DNA of 23,247 nucleotides from a virus. The notes below the pieces were generated by a model that saw only the letters and a list, made by a program, of their open reading frames with translations, was not told the DNA's origin and did no database searches. Positions 9,550-16,734 of the stretch are shown one piece after another. The stretch spans positions 1 to 23,247 of IMG/VR virus record IMGVR_UViG_3300036884_000006; one strand, given 5' to 3'. A program made the translations under genes and the position numbers. The first letter of the stretch is position 1, and each line of letters opens with the position of its first letter.

Positions 9550-9849
9550 TTACTCCTCGGAATCCTCTTCCTCGTTCTCCTCGTCCTCATCCTCGCAAGC
9601 CATGTGGGTGATCTGAAGCTCGATGCGCTTGCCGTTGCCGTCCTCGGAAATGCTCGTCACCTTCGCCATGCAGAACAGGTGAATCATGTCGCCGAGTTCG
9701 GGAGTCTCATCTTCAAGGCCGAGCTTCTCAACTTCGGCATCGCCAAGTGAGATACATAGGCCATAGGGGTAGTTGTCGGACGCGATAGCGGGCATGTCCG
9801 AAAAGTCAGACGAGTCCCGCCGCATGTCTTTCATGGCTGGGATCATCAT
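9550..9849 (-). CDS. Capsid staple-like / decoration protein
   Basis: A 99-residue acidic protein with the core NYPYGLCISLGDAEVEKLGL, a GDM.HLFCMAKVTSIS segment, and IELQITHM before a run of Asp/Glu. This layout (YPYGL.I.L....+KLGL, then GD.....A.VTSIS, then ELQIT.M) matches a family commonly annotated as capsid staple proteins in tailed phages, small proteins that hold capsomers together. The very acidic last 15 residues (DEDEENEEEDSEE) are unusual and may interact with the neighbouring Lys-rich protein. GGAAG lies 5 bases upstream of the ATG. The function is inferred from family resemblance. Confidence 0.6.
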   Translation of the reverse strand: MMIPAMKDMRRDSSDFSDMPAIASDNYPYGLCISLGDAEVEKLGLEDETPELGDMIHLFCMAKVTSISEDGNGKRIELQITHMACEDEDEENEEEDSEE

Positions 9850-9851
9850 GG

Positions 9852-10022
9852 CTACTTCCCCTTCTTGGGATTCTCATCGCCCATCGGGTCGGAGGTGCTA
9901 TCTTCCTCGTCCTTGTCCTTGGTGCGCTTCGCCTTGTCCTTGTCGTAGAACTTCTCCGCACGGGAGGGCTTCTTTTCGCCCTTCTTTTCTTTCTTCTCTT
10001 CCGCCTTCTTGAACTTCGCCAC
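9852..10022 (-). CDS. Small Lys/Glu-rich protein (GTG start)
   Basis: A 56-residue, extremely charged protein. More than half of its residues are Lys, Glu, Asp or Arg (KKAEEKKEKKGEKK near the start, KDKAKRTKDKDEED in the middle). I chose GTG 10020-10022 because GGAG lies 7 bases upstream and the preceding gene stops 1 base before it. The open frame extends to ATG 10088, but that would run through most of the preceding gene. No fold or known domain is visible; it is probably disordered. Such small basic proteins next to capsid genes could bind DNA or the capsid interior, but this is inference. Confidence 0.6.
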   Translation of the reverse strand: MAKFKKAEEKKEKKGEKKPSRAEKFYDKDKAKRTKDKDEEDSTSDPMGDENPKKGK

Positions 10023-10023
10023 G

Positions 10024-10215
10024 TTATTTCTCCTTCTTGTCATACATGCTGGTGGAGATACGCTTCTCCTTCTCTTCCCTCTTGGCATGACCCTTGGCCT
10101 TGTCCGCGTTGCTCATGGCAATGGCGACGGCCTGTTTCTGCGGTCTGCCAGCTTCAACCTCGGTCTTGATGTTTTCCCGGACAACGCGCTTGCTGCTACC
10201 TTCTTTGAGCGGCAT
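10024..10215 (-). CDS. Small basic DUF6496-like protein
   Basis: A 63-residue protein beginning [19 protein letters not shown], then [19 protein letters not shown] and a Lys/Glu-rich tail. The pattern S+++V..NI+.E...G+PQKQAVAIA matches the short DUF6496-type proteins common in phages and bacteria, whose function is not known. A G-rich sequence immediately before the ATG can serve as ribosome binding site. The next gene begins 1 base after its stop, so the two small basic proteins are probably translated together. Confidence 0.7.
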   Translation of the reverse strand: MPLKEGSSKRVVRENIKTEVEAGRPQKQAVAIAMSNADKAKGHAKREEKEKRISTSMYDKKEK

Positions 10216-10229
10216 AAGGCCCCCCCACC

Positions 10230-10604
10230 CTAGTTAGGGACGGCGGTTTCGGAAACGGTGCCCATGATCTTAGCAACGCGTTTGGGCCTGCCGGGGCCAG
10301 CCTTCACAGTTTCGGGCTGCTTCGGCGCACCCATGACATTAGGCCCCTTCTCCGGGGCATGAACAAGGCGCACAAGCGGATCCTTGGCCTCGGCGTAGGC
10401 GCGGTCAATGAACTCATCCATGCCCATTGTGTTGCCGATGCTTTCAAGGTAGTCGGCAATCTTGATCTTTGCAGAATCGTTCAGAGGGGTCATCCATTCA
10501 TTCGGAATGCCGCTAAACTCGATCTCGGTTCCGATCTCCCAAAGAACGTCATCGGCATACAAGGGCTGTTCAAGGATATAGCGGGGAACTTCGACAATCG
10601 ACAT
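10230..10604 (-). CDS. Hypothetical protein with AT-hook-like tail
   Basis: A 124-residue protein of unknown function. The N-terminal half ([23 protein letters not shown] is its core) is acidic, and the middle carries [18 protein letters not shown]. The C-terminal region has [14 protein letters not shown], an AT-hook-like GRPKR motif that could contact DNA or be a coincidence. I chose ATG 10602-10604 because GGAG sits 5 bases upstream. The longer frame to 10637 begins inside a strong hairpin and has no ribosome binding site. It lies just after the cement-protein gene, in the place where related podophages have an uncharacterised capsid-region gene. Confidence 0.65.
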   Translation of the reverse strand: MSIVEVPRYILEQPLYADDVLWEIGTEIEFSGIPNEWMTPLNDSAKIKIADYLESIGNTMGMDEFIDRAYAEAKDPLVRLVHAPEKGPNVMGAPKQPETVKAGPGRPKRVAKIMGTVSETAVPN

Positions 10605-10621
10605 AGAGTCTCCGTGATGTA

Positions 10622-10656
10622 TGGGGAGATGGGGCATTTCTGCCCCACCATCCCCA
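10622..10656. promoter_or_regulatory. Strong two-part hairpin between cement gene and next gene
   Basis: Nested inverted repeats: TGGGGA (10622-10627) pairs with TCCCCA (10651-10656), and TGGGGC (10630-10635) pairs with GCCCCA (10642-10647), around a 6-base loop. That gives 12 mainly G-C pairs with only a small internal loop. No T-run follows on either strand, so it is not a standard intrinsic terminator. It lies in the 67-base gap after the capsid cement gene, the widest gap in the late operon. It could protect the 3' end of the capsid mRNA or lower read-through; this is inference. Confidence 0.6.
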
Positions 10657-10671
10657 TTGTGACGTTAAGGG

Positions 10672-11145
10672 TTAGGAACCGACAGAGTAACCAGCCGCGT
10701 ACTCGGACGAAGAAAGGTTCTCGTCCTTACCGATGGTCAGGAACGCAGTCAGAGCGCCAGTGGAAATGGTGGCAGTACCCACCGTGTAGCTCAACTGGAG
10801 GTAACGCGGCATAGCCACGCCAGCGACGCGGCGGGGCACATGGATAGACCAGATCAGCGCAGAAGCGCCGATGTTGGCAACCGGGATGGCAGCGGACTCA
10901 GCGTAGGTAGTCCAAGTGCCGTTGGTGGTGGTGGAACCCTGGAACTGGATGTTCAGAGTACCGGAACCCGTGGAGGTGGCAGCAGCGGTGCTGTTATACA
11001 CCACCAACTTGACGCCGGGGGTGTCACCCACGCTCATTTCACGGGCATTCTGCAAGTCGATGATGTTAGTGCTGGCAGCAGTAGCCGTACCAATGGAGTT
11101 AAAGGTCTGCGCAGAACTAAACACAAGGTTGGAATCAATAAACAT
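10672..11145 (-). CDS. Capsid cement protein, Bbp16-like
   Basis: A 157-residue beta-rich protein starting MFIDSNLVFSSAQTFNS, with TAASTNIIDLQNAREMSVGD, LNIQFQGSTTTNG and ALTAFLTIGKDE. The opening (+ID..L.FSSAQ), the ASTN.IDL motif and the position just after the major capsid gene match the Bbp16 family, the cement proteins of Bordetella phage BPP-1 that bind the capsid surface. Family members are typically about 130-160 residues. A G-rich run lies 9 bases before the ATG. It is probably made in large amounts together with the capsid protein. Confidence 0.82.
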   Translation of the reverse strand: MFIDSNLVFSSAQTFNSIGTATAASTNIIDLQNAREMSVGDTPGVKLVVYNSTAAATSTGSGTLNIQFQGSTTTNGTWTTYAESAAIPVANIGASALIWSIHVPRRVAGVAMPRYLQLSYTVGTATISTGALTAFLTIGKDENLSSSEYAAGYSVGS

Positions 11146-11165
11146 ATCTATTTTCCCCCTATGGG

Positions 11166-12224
11166 TTAGACAACGCGGGTTTCGGTATTCACCAGGGCGT
11201 CACACACGCGAATGGGAATGCCACGGAAGTCGGCCACAACCTTGCCCGCGTACTCAGAGAGGCGCAGGAGAGTACGAGCGTTGCGCATGGCCTGGATGTC
11301 CAAGTACTGGCGCACAGTACGGTTGCAGTAGATGACGGGACGGATGGCAGGCATAACGCCGTCGGGGGCGTCACTCTTCGTGATACCGCTCACCTCGTAG
11401 GAGGTCGTGGGCATACGGATAACGGCCTTCGCCAACTGAGCATACAGGTCAACCGGAGTGGCGTTCTGCAAACCCAGGGTAGCAGAGGTCACATCCACGT
11501 TGGCAAGACGCACAACGTAGCGCCAGTCACGCACGGTGAGGCCAGCCTGCCAGCGGAAGTAGCTGGTGTAAGCCTCAAAACGGTTGTACGAGCCGTCATA
11601 GCCCGGAATGGTGTCGCCCTTGTCCTCATGCAGAAGACCGGCCTTGCTGCCCTTCGGGAAGATGCCATGACAGGTGCGGTCGCCCCAACCGACAATCCAA
11701 ATGGAAGTGTTGGACGAGGCAGTGCCGCCGCAGTCAATGACGTTGTAGGCGGTCTGCGCAGAGGCAGTCGCAACAGTGTTGAAGCGGGGAGACAGGCCAG
11801 TAAACTGCGTCTGGTTCACGGCGGCATTGCCGTAGAACAGAGCAGTCGCAACCTGCTGGCTCAAGCCTTCCATCTGCGCCATATCTTCGGACAGACGGAA
11901 CTTGCCGATGTCGCCATTCAGTTCTGCAAGGTTGCGGTCAACGATGCTGTAGGCTTCCAGCGAACCGCAGTGGTCTTCGATCTGCGCGGTGGTGGACTTG
12001 CCGGGCACAACGCCCTGGTACAACTGACGCCACGTACCGGACGGCAGGCCCGTGCGGACAGTGGATCGGTGGCCCGTGGGAAGGTTGCCCTCAAGCCAAA
12101 CCATGTCCTCAAAGATTTCATTAGTCTGGGACAAGAGTTCGGCGATGTCGCCAATCTTGCCATCGGGGTCCTGACGCTTCGCCCAATCGGCGAGGGACAG
12201 GTAATTGGAACCGAGAACAGCCAT
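11166..12224 (-). CDS. Major capsid protein, Bbp17-like (HK97 fold)
   Basis: A 352-residue protein starting MAVLGSNYLSLADWAKRQ. It contains the family motifs LLSQTNEIFEDMVWLEGN, TVRTGLPSGTWRQLYQGV and EDHCGSLEAYSIVDRNLA, a FYGN segment, and FTGLSPRFN. These are characteristic of the BPP-1 Bbp17-type major capsid protein, which builds the icosahedral shell. The length is normal for the family. A strong GGAGG lies 6 bases before the ATG and the scaffold gene ends 2 bases upstream, as expected for a scaffold/capsid pair. Confidence 0.92.
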   Translation of the reverse strand: MAVLGSNYLSLADWAKRQDPDGKIGDIAELLSQTNEIFEDMVWLEGNLPTGHRSTVRTGLPSGTWRQLYQGVVPGKSTTAQIEDHCGSLEAYSIVDRNLAELNGDIGKFRLSEDMAQMEGLSQQVATALFYGNAAVNQTQFTGLSPRFNTVATASAQTAYNVIDCGGTASSNTSIWIVGWGDRTCHGIFPKGSKAGLLHEDKGDTIPGYDGSYNRFEAYTSYFRWQAGLTVRDWRYVVRLANVDVTSATLGLQNATPVDLYAQLAKAVIRMPTTSYEVSGITKSDAPDGVMPAIRPVIYCNRTVRQYLDIQAMRNARTLLRLSEYAGKVVADFRGIPIRVCDALVNTETRVV

Positions 12225-12226
12225 TA

Positions 12227-12910
12227 TTAGCCTCCGTTATACATTCTCGCAGTACGCGAGGCGGGAGCGGGTTCGGCGCTCTTGGAGGCAGGGATAGACC
12301 TACCTTCGCCAAGGGCTTGCGAGACTTTGTAGACAAAGCGAACCATTGCGGGATGATTCCCAAGTCCGTACTGGGTCATCGCCTGACGGAGTTCGGGGCT
12401 ACCGTACTCGTCCAGAACAGAAGCACATGCCGTGATTGCGGTCTTGAAACGGTTGCCGCCGATCTCGCGGTCTGCCAAAACCTCTTCACGCCATTTGTTG
12501 TTCTGGCTTTGCCAGGCTTCCTGCTGTGCGGTGTGCATCTTCCCCACTTCGGAAAGGTACAAATCGACGAGTTCTTGGCCTTTCTCCGGCGGCACATTGG
12601 CGGCTGTAAGAATAGACTTGAACTGGCCGTACTCTTTCTCTGCGAGTTGAACGCCCTCTGGCAGTTTGAAATCGTAAACAGGAGCCTGCGGTGTTTCTCC
12701 GGGTGCTTCCTGCGTTACTTCGGGGGAAGTGTCCTCCGGTGTGGCAATAGTCGCCTCGGAGAGAATGGAGTCCGTAGAAGTCGGAGCGGGTACATATTCT
12801 ACGGGAGTGGGAGAGACTTCTGCGGGGGCAACTACCGCAGCGGGTGCTTCGACTTGTGCGGGGGCGGCATCGACGGCGGGGGCCGCAACACCGGGACTAA
12901 CTTCGGTCAT
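12227..12910 (-). CDS. Capsid scaffolding protein
   Basis: A 227-residue protein directly upstream of the capsid gene. The N-terminal 90 residues are an Ala/Pro/Val/Glu-rich low-complexity arm. The C-terminal half is helical: YDFKLPEGVQLAEKEYGQF, then a long amphipathic stretch with MHTAQQEAWQSQNNKWREEV, then GGNRFKTAITACASVLDEYG and a basic end. The shape (disordered acidic arm plus helical coil) and position are typical of internal scaffolds that direct procapsid assembly and are then expelled. I chose the second in-frame ATG (12908-12910), because AAGGAG lies 7 bases before it. The first ATG (12916) has the same AAGGAG only 1 base away, too close. The gene overlaps the Bbp19-like gene by 14 bases. 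Confidence 0.8.
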   Translation of the reverse strand: MTEVSPGVAAPAVDAAPAQVEAPAAVVAPAEVSPTPVEYVPAPTSTDSILSEATIATPEDTSPEVTQEAPGETPQAPVYDFKLPEGVQLAEKEYGQFKSILTAANVPPEKGQELVDLYLSEVGKMHTAQQEAWQSQNNKWREEVLADREIGGNRFKTAITACASVLDEYGSPELRQAMTQYGLGNHPAMVRFVYKVSQALGEGRSIPASKSAEPAPASRTARMYNGG

Positions 12911-13229
12911 TCGCATTCTCCTTCATCATTTCGACGTATTCCTTGGGTGCCCAACGCGAGATCATGCTCATAATGCGCAGGCCGACATTGCGCTCACCTT
13001 CGCGGAACGCCATCGTGGACGGACTTTGGTCAAAGGTTGTGCTGTAGAGGTGGCAGGTTGAGAGAAGCCCCCATATCAGTGCCCTGCCTGCCGGGTAGGA
13101 CATGATCTTGACGAATGCTTCCTGCGCGGACTTCTCGTCGCGCCCCTTCTTTGTTTTCTTCTCCGCGACCTGTTTAGGGTCGGAAGCGTCGTATCCCGTG
13201 GATGGCTTGTCACTATCAGTTGGCTGCAT
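12897..13229 (-). CDS. Bbp19-like phage protein
   Basis: A 110-residue protein with the domain AFVKIMSYPAGRALIWGLLS, then CHLYSTTFDQSPSTMAFREG, ERNVGLRIM and APKEYVEMMKENAND. This is the Bbp19 family pattern (F..+M..P.GR..L..LL..C......F......M.F.EG.R.VGL......+..P..Y..M..E), found beside capsid genes in many podophages, including BPP-1. The first 35 residues are Lys/Asp-rich and probably disordered. Its exact function is not established. It overlaps both neighbours: the end of the second glycosyltransferase-like gene by 14 bases and the scaffold start by 14. Confidence 0.85.
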   Translation of the reverse strand: MQPTDSDKPSTGYDASDPKQVAEKKTKKGRDEKSAQEAFVKIMSYPAGRALIWGLLSTCHLYSTTFDQSPSTMAFREGERNVGLRIMSMISRWAPKEYVEMMKENANDRS

Positions 13230-13857
13230 TGTGCGCCTGCGCAGAAGCTACAGTGTTTGTCTGCTGTCCGATGTGGCCGATGTCGAAAGTTAGATCAACG
13301 TCACACCAGATTTTGTACCCAGCCTTCTCGGCCTTCTTGCAGAAGTTGTAATCTTCGCTGGTGATGACGCACTTACCCTTCCCGTCGTTCTCGTAAGTCT
13401 CGTAGTAGTAAGGCCACTTGAGATTACGGAACACGCTCGTCTTGATAAGTACGAAACCACCGGGAAGGTTCTCCATCTCGACAAGGCCCGACTGCGGTGT
13501 GGGAATGTCTTTCGCTTTCTGCACACCGAGCGTTTCATACGGAGGAACACGCTTGTTGTACGTGCAGCCAACAATGTCCTTGTCGTGGGCCATAAGGCGC
13601 GCAATGGCGTCGGCAGGGAAGAACATATCGCTATCGACAAAGAACACGTAATCCGCTTCGTGGGATAGCGCCCTCACAACAAGATTGTTGCGGGCCGCAG
13701 TAATCATGCTCGACTTCTCATTGATGATGCCAATGCGGGCAACACGCATGGAGTTCGACACACAGGCGGCAACGCTCATGCCAAAGTCGGCCTGCCAAAT
13801 GTCAGAAGATGGGATGAGGACTGCGAGTTTTGGAAGCTGCGGGGAAATGATATCCAA
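13216..13857 (-). CDS. Glycosyltransferase-like protein, GT-A fold (TTG start)
   Basis: A 213-residue protein with a complete GT-A-type layout. It has an N-terminal strand (LAVLIPSS) and MITAARNNLVVRAL (residues about 51-64). A canonical DxD metal/nucleotide-sugar site, FVDSDMFF, spans D75-D77. VGCTYNKRVPP follows, then LPGGFVLIKTSVF. TSEDYNFCKKAEKAGYKIW has acidic residues E168-D169 as candidate catalytic base, and DIGHIG (H195) fits the usual metal-binding histidine. It is therefore probably catalytically competent. The acceptor is not visible: a virion protein or a host surface glycan are the options. The start is TTG 13855-13857, with AAGGAG 8 bases upstream; no in-frame ATG occurs before residue 27. 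It lies between the portal and Bbp19-like genes. Confidence 0.82.
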   Translation of the reverse strand: MDIISPQLPKLAVLIPSSDIWQADFGMSVAACVSNSMRVARIGIINEKSSMITAARNNLVVRALSHEADYVFFVDSDMFFPADAIARLMAHDKDIVGCTYNKRVPPYETLGVQKAKDIPTPQSGLVEMENLPGGFVLIKTSVFRNLKWPYYYETYENDGKGKCVITSEDYNFCKKAEKAGYKIWCDVDLTFDIGHIGQQTNTVASAQAHNAAN

Positions 13858-13871
13858 ACAAAATTCTCCTT

Positions 13872-14708
13872 CTAGGGGGTGATGTAGCGCCCACGGGAGA
13901 TATCTTTCAGAATCTTCTCGGCGCGTTTCTTCGCCTTGAGGTATTCCGGCGTGGGCGGGGAAGTGTCTCCGAATCTTTCTTCATTCAGCGGAGCGCGGGC
14001 AATAAACTCCTCCGACATTGCGCGAACAACGTCCATCTTCTGTTCCATATCGAGGAGTTTTCCCTTAAACTTTTCGGCAATCTTTTCGGCAATCAGGATG
14101 CGAACAGGGCGCGTCTTTGCAAAGAAGTCTCCCCAAAACGCTATGTCCCTGCACCGCTTGGAGGTGCCACGCTTTCCGGCATATTCAACGGGGATTTTCG
14201 TCACATTGCCCGACACAAAGAAGTCAATCTCTGCCAGCCAGGTATCATCAAACCAGAAGGGGAAAAGTTCCGGCGACCACTTGCCACCCATTGCGCGGAG
14301 AAATGTGTCGGGGATGATAGGGTGCGTGGCATCGGGGTCTTGCTGCGAGTACAGCCAGAACGGCTTGTTTGGATTCGTGCCAACAACCGTAGCCACAACC
14401 TCGTCCCAATCCGGAGTGACGATGAATGCCCTGTCCGTGGTAATGAGATAAACGTCAGCGTTACTCATTGAGAGAAGTCGGTTATTGATTGCGCCAAGGC
14501 TTGCGCTACGTGGCGCGATGTTTGTCCGCACGGGGTTGCCATGATCTATCAAGCCCCACATGGCACGAATGGAATCCTCATCGTCATTATCAAGACCGAC
14601 AAGGTATTCAATATCGTTCTTGCCACTCTGCAACTGCATCATGGAGACAATGACGGCAGACAGACGGTGATGCTGTCCACGGGAAGCGATGATGACATTT
14701 ATCTTCAC
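13872..14708 (-). CDS. Glycosyltransferase-like protein with altered DxD site (GTG start)
   Basis: A 278-residue protein with a GT-A (family 2-like) layout. The N-terminal strand and loop KINVIIASRGQHHRL (2-16) are followed by a D-rich turn LDNDDED (39-45) and SLGAINNRLL (70-79). DVYLITTDRAFIVTPDWDEV (85-104) sits where this group usually has a D-D or DxD pair before P.WD; here the residues are T91-D92-R93, so metal binding may be changed. The C-terminal 80 residues are helical and charged. The start GTG 14706-14708 overlaps the portal stop as GTGA, giving translational coupling. It forms a pair with the next gene, which has an intact DxD site. Enzyme activity is uncertain. Confidence 0.72.
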   Translation of the reverse strand: MKINVIIASRGQHHRLSAVIVSMMQLQSGKNDIEYLVGLDNDDEDSIRAMWGLIDHGNPVRTNIAPRSASLGAINNRLLSMSNADVYLITTDRAFIVTPDWDEVVATVVGTNPNKPFWLYSQQDPDATHPIIPDTFLRAMGGKWSPELFPFWFDDTWLAEIDFFVSGNVTKIPVEYAGKRGTSKRCRDIAFWGDFFAKTRPVRILIAEKIAEKFKGKLLDMEQKMDVVRAMSEEFIARAPLNEERFGDTSPPTPEYLKAKKRAEKILKDISRGRYITP

Positions 14709-16498
14709 TGCGGCTTATTCCCCAATGCGGCCTGCAACGCATTCACGCCGCCGCCAACATCCACGTCGGAGAGGTTCTTCGCGCCCTGCGACAAGGCCAT
14801 GCCTGTCTGCAACTGCTGCTGTTGTGCCTGCTGCTGGCTTCTCTGCTGCCGCATCTGCGCCATTACCTTCGTGTCGGTCATGCACTTGGGGGAAACAGAG
14901 AGGTACTGCGCATACTCGCGCACGATCTCGTCAATGTCGAGGTTATCCATAACATCAGGCTTCACGCCAACAAGGTTGCCAACCGTGCCAAGCAAACGCT
15001 CAAGGCTGGCAGTCGCACCCGCCTTCTGACTGCGCGAGAGGATGGAGTCATACTGGATGTCGAGGAGCTTACCCTGTAATGCAGGCGGCATCGGCGGCAA
15101 GAGGTTCTTGCGCTTCATAATACCGAAGATGCGCTCAATGAGCGGATTCATCGCTTCATTCTCAAAGCGTTCAACCACAGGTCCAAGCTGCGTCATCTTC
15201 TCTTCGCGCCGCTGGTCGATCTCCGTGGCACTGCGCACGGTATCCAGATTGCTAATCATCATAAACAGGTCATTGAACATGACCGTCTTGATACGCTTCT
15301 GAATCTCCGCAATGTCCTGCTGCAATTCCTGGATGCGCGGATTCACCTCAAAGACGGGCCTCATGCCCTGCTTATTCGTAATGTCCGCAACATAAGTGAT
15401 GTGTCCGGGGAGGATGCTCGACGGCTCATTCTTCAGAGATATGTCGGCAATAAGAGGGGGCCTGACCATCTTTTCAATGGCTTCTGCCTTTCTCCTAGTT
15501 TCAACCTGCAACTGCATGATATCTGGCAGCGCGTCCATCGCGGGGCTTCTGCCATAGGCATCGTTGGATACGATGTCCCATCTTGGGACAACAAACGGCA
15601 TTTCGTTGAATCCCCGCACAGAGAGGGGCTTTCGACTGTCAGCACTGTACTCCCAATAAATCTCGCGGTACGTGAACTTCTTCGGGACAACTTCGTACTG
15701 GTCGCCGTTCTTCATATTGATAGGGAAGTTCGGCTCAATGGCGTGGGCAATTACTCTTTCAGTCTCAAGACCAGCGCCCTTATCCTTCCACAAGCCAAGT
15801 ACACCCGCAGACACATTCTCAACGCCGAACATGTCAACGATCTGTGTAGTATTAAGAGTGAACTGGCGGTAGAGTGTATCAGCACGGAGAGAAGAAGAAA
15901 CACCAACAAAGAACTCGCCAGCACATGGATTGTAAAGTCGTATAACATCGTCCTCATCCTCATAGACAACAATCGGGGCAGTCCCGAACACGGAGAGGTC
16001 AAGGTACATGGTAGACAGGGAGTCATAGAAATTCGACTGCGCCATGATGCGGTACATGCGAGATTCAATCTCGTCCAAGTACGCCTGCACTTCGCTAATA
16101 TCATTCAGCGAGGCATCCACAAAGCGCAACTTGAACCACGGACGGGCGGGGCTGGTCAGGCCGCTCATCATGCCAGAGGCAAGGGTACGGGCGGCGATAG
16201 TACCAGTGGCGTCGATGATGCTCTGGTTAATCTGCAAGCCACGATTGGACACGTTGGGCGTGACGAGCCAGTGATAGCGACGCGGCAGGATGTACTCGGC
16301 CAGTTTCGCCCAATGCTGCCACCAGGAGGTGCGCCACATGCGCATGGAGACAAGGCGCGACTCAAGGTGTCCGCGCAGTTCCGGCCATGCCATGTCAACG
16401 GAATCGACGCGCTCTTTCGGTTCTGCGAGTTGCTGCGAAAGAAGGGACGCGCTGGACTTCTCGTAATGTCCAACATCAGCCACGTTCATCTTACCCAT
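14705..16498 (-). CDS. Portal / head-to-tail connector protein
   Basis: A 597-residue protein of the podoviral head-tail connecting family (PF12236 type), which forms the dodecameric portal through which DNA enters and leaves. The N-terminal signature is present: R..MRMWRTSWWQHWAKLAEYILPRRYHWL, followed by IDATGTIAARTLASGMMSGL and SPARPWFKLR. Further blocks are YLDLSVFGTAPIVVYEDED, REIYWEYSADSRKP, VPRWDIVSNDAYGRSPAMDA and LQVETRRKAEAIEKMVRPP. The C-terminus is Gln-rich (RQQRSQQQAQQQQLQTGM), common in these connectors. The start at ATG 16498 follows GGTGGG, 8 bases upstream. The length matches the family (about 500-730). Confidence 0.92.
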   Translation of the reverse strand: MGKMNVADVGHYEKSSASLLSQQLAEPKERVDSVDMAWPELRGHLESRLVSMRMWRTSWWQHWAKLAEYILPRRYHWLVTPNVSNRGLQINQSIIDATGTIAARTLASGMMSGLTSPARPWFKLRFVDASLNDISEVQAYLDEIESRMYRIMAQSNFYDSLSTMYLDLSVFGTAPIVVYEDEDDVIRLYNPCAGEFFVGVSSSLRADTLYRQFTLNTTQIVDMFGVENVSAGVLGLWKDKGAGLETERVIAHAIEPNFPINMKNGDQYEVVPKKFTYREIYWEYSADSRKPLSVRGFNEMPFVVPRWDIVSNDAYGRSPAMDALPDIMQLQVETRRKAEAIEKMVRPPLIADISLKNEPSSILPGHITYVADITNKQGMRPVFEVNPRIQELQQDIAEIQKRIKTVMFNDLFMMISNLDTVRSATEIDQRREEKMTQLGPVVERFENEAMNPLIERIFGIMKRKNLLPPMPPALQGKLLDIQYDSILSRSQKAGATASLERLLGTVGNLVGVKPDVMDNLDIDEIVREYAQYLSVSPKCMTDTKVMAQMRQQRSQQQAQQQQLQTGMALSQGAKNLSDVDVGGGVNALQAALGNKPQ

Positions 16499-16503
16499 TC
16501 AGG

Positions 16504-16734
16504 CTACCCACCGAGCAGGCTTTTCGGGGCCGTGCTTACAGGTTGTTCAAGGCCACCCGCAGTAGTGCCGATGTTCGACATGGCCGCGCCAGCCGCCTTG
16601 GCCTTACTGCTGGCCCCGGTCTGCGCCACGGAGGAGTCAGCCATCGTGGGCGGGTTCGCCGGGGTCGGGGGAGCGGCGGGAGTCGGGATAGACGGAGCCG
16701 AGCCACCACCAAACAAAGAAGCAATTCCACCCAT
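16504..16734 (-). CDS. Small Pro/Ala/Gly-rich protein
   Basis: A 76-residue, low-complexity protein (MGGIASLFGGGSAPSIPTP, then repeated PP and AP pairs, ending KSLLGG). No domain or TM segment is convincing, and it is probably disordered. Its start overlaps the terminase stop as TAATG, and the portal starts 6 bases after its stop, so it is clearly placed within the terminase-portal unit. Short Gly/Pro-rich proteins beginning MGG.. are often found at this position in podophages with this connector type; their role is not known. Confidence 0.65.
   Translation of the reverse strand: MGGIASLFGGGSAPSIPTPAAPPTPANPPTMADSSVAQTGASSKAKAAGAAMSNIGTTAGGLEQPVSTAPKSLLGG

Noticed and set aside
10622-10656. 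Intrinsic terminator after the cement gene
   Set aside because: Strong hairpin, but no T-run follows on either strand and the same operon continues beyond it; kept only as a regulatory hairpin.
10672-12224. Diversity-generating retroelement expected from BPP-1-like capsid genes
   Set aside because: No reverse transcriptase, template repeat or variable repeat was found in the window; likeness to BPP-1 is limited to capsid genes.
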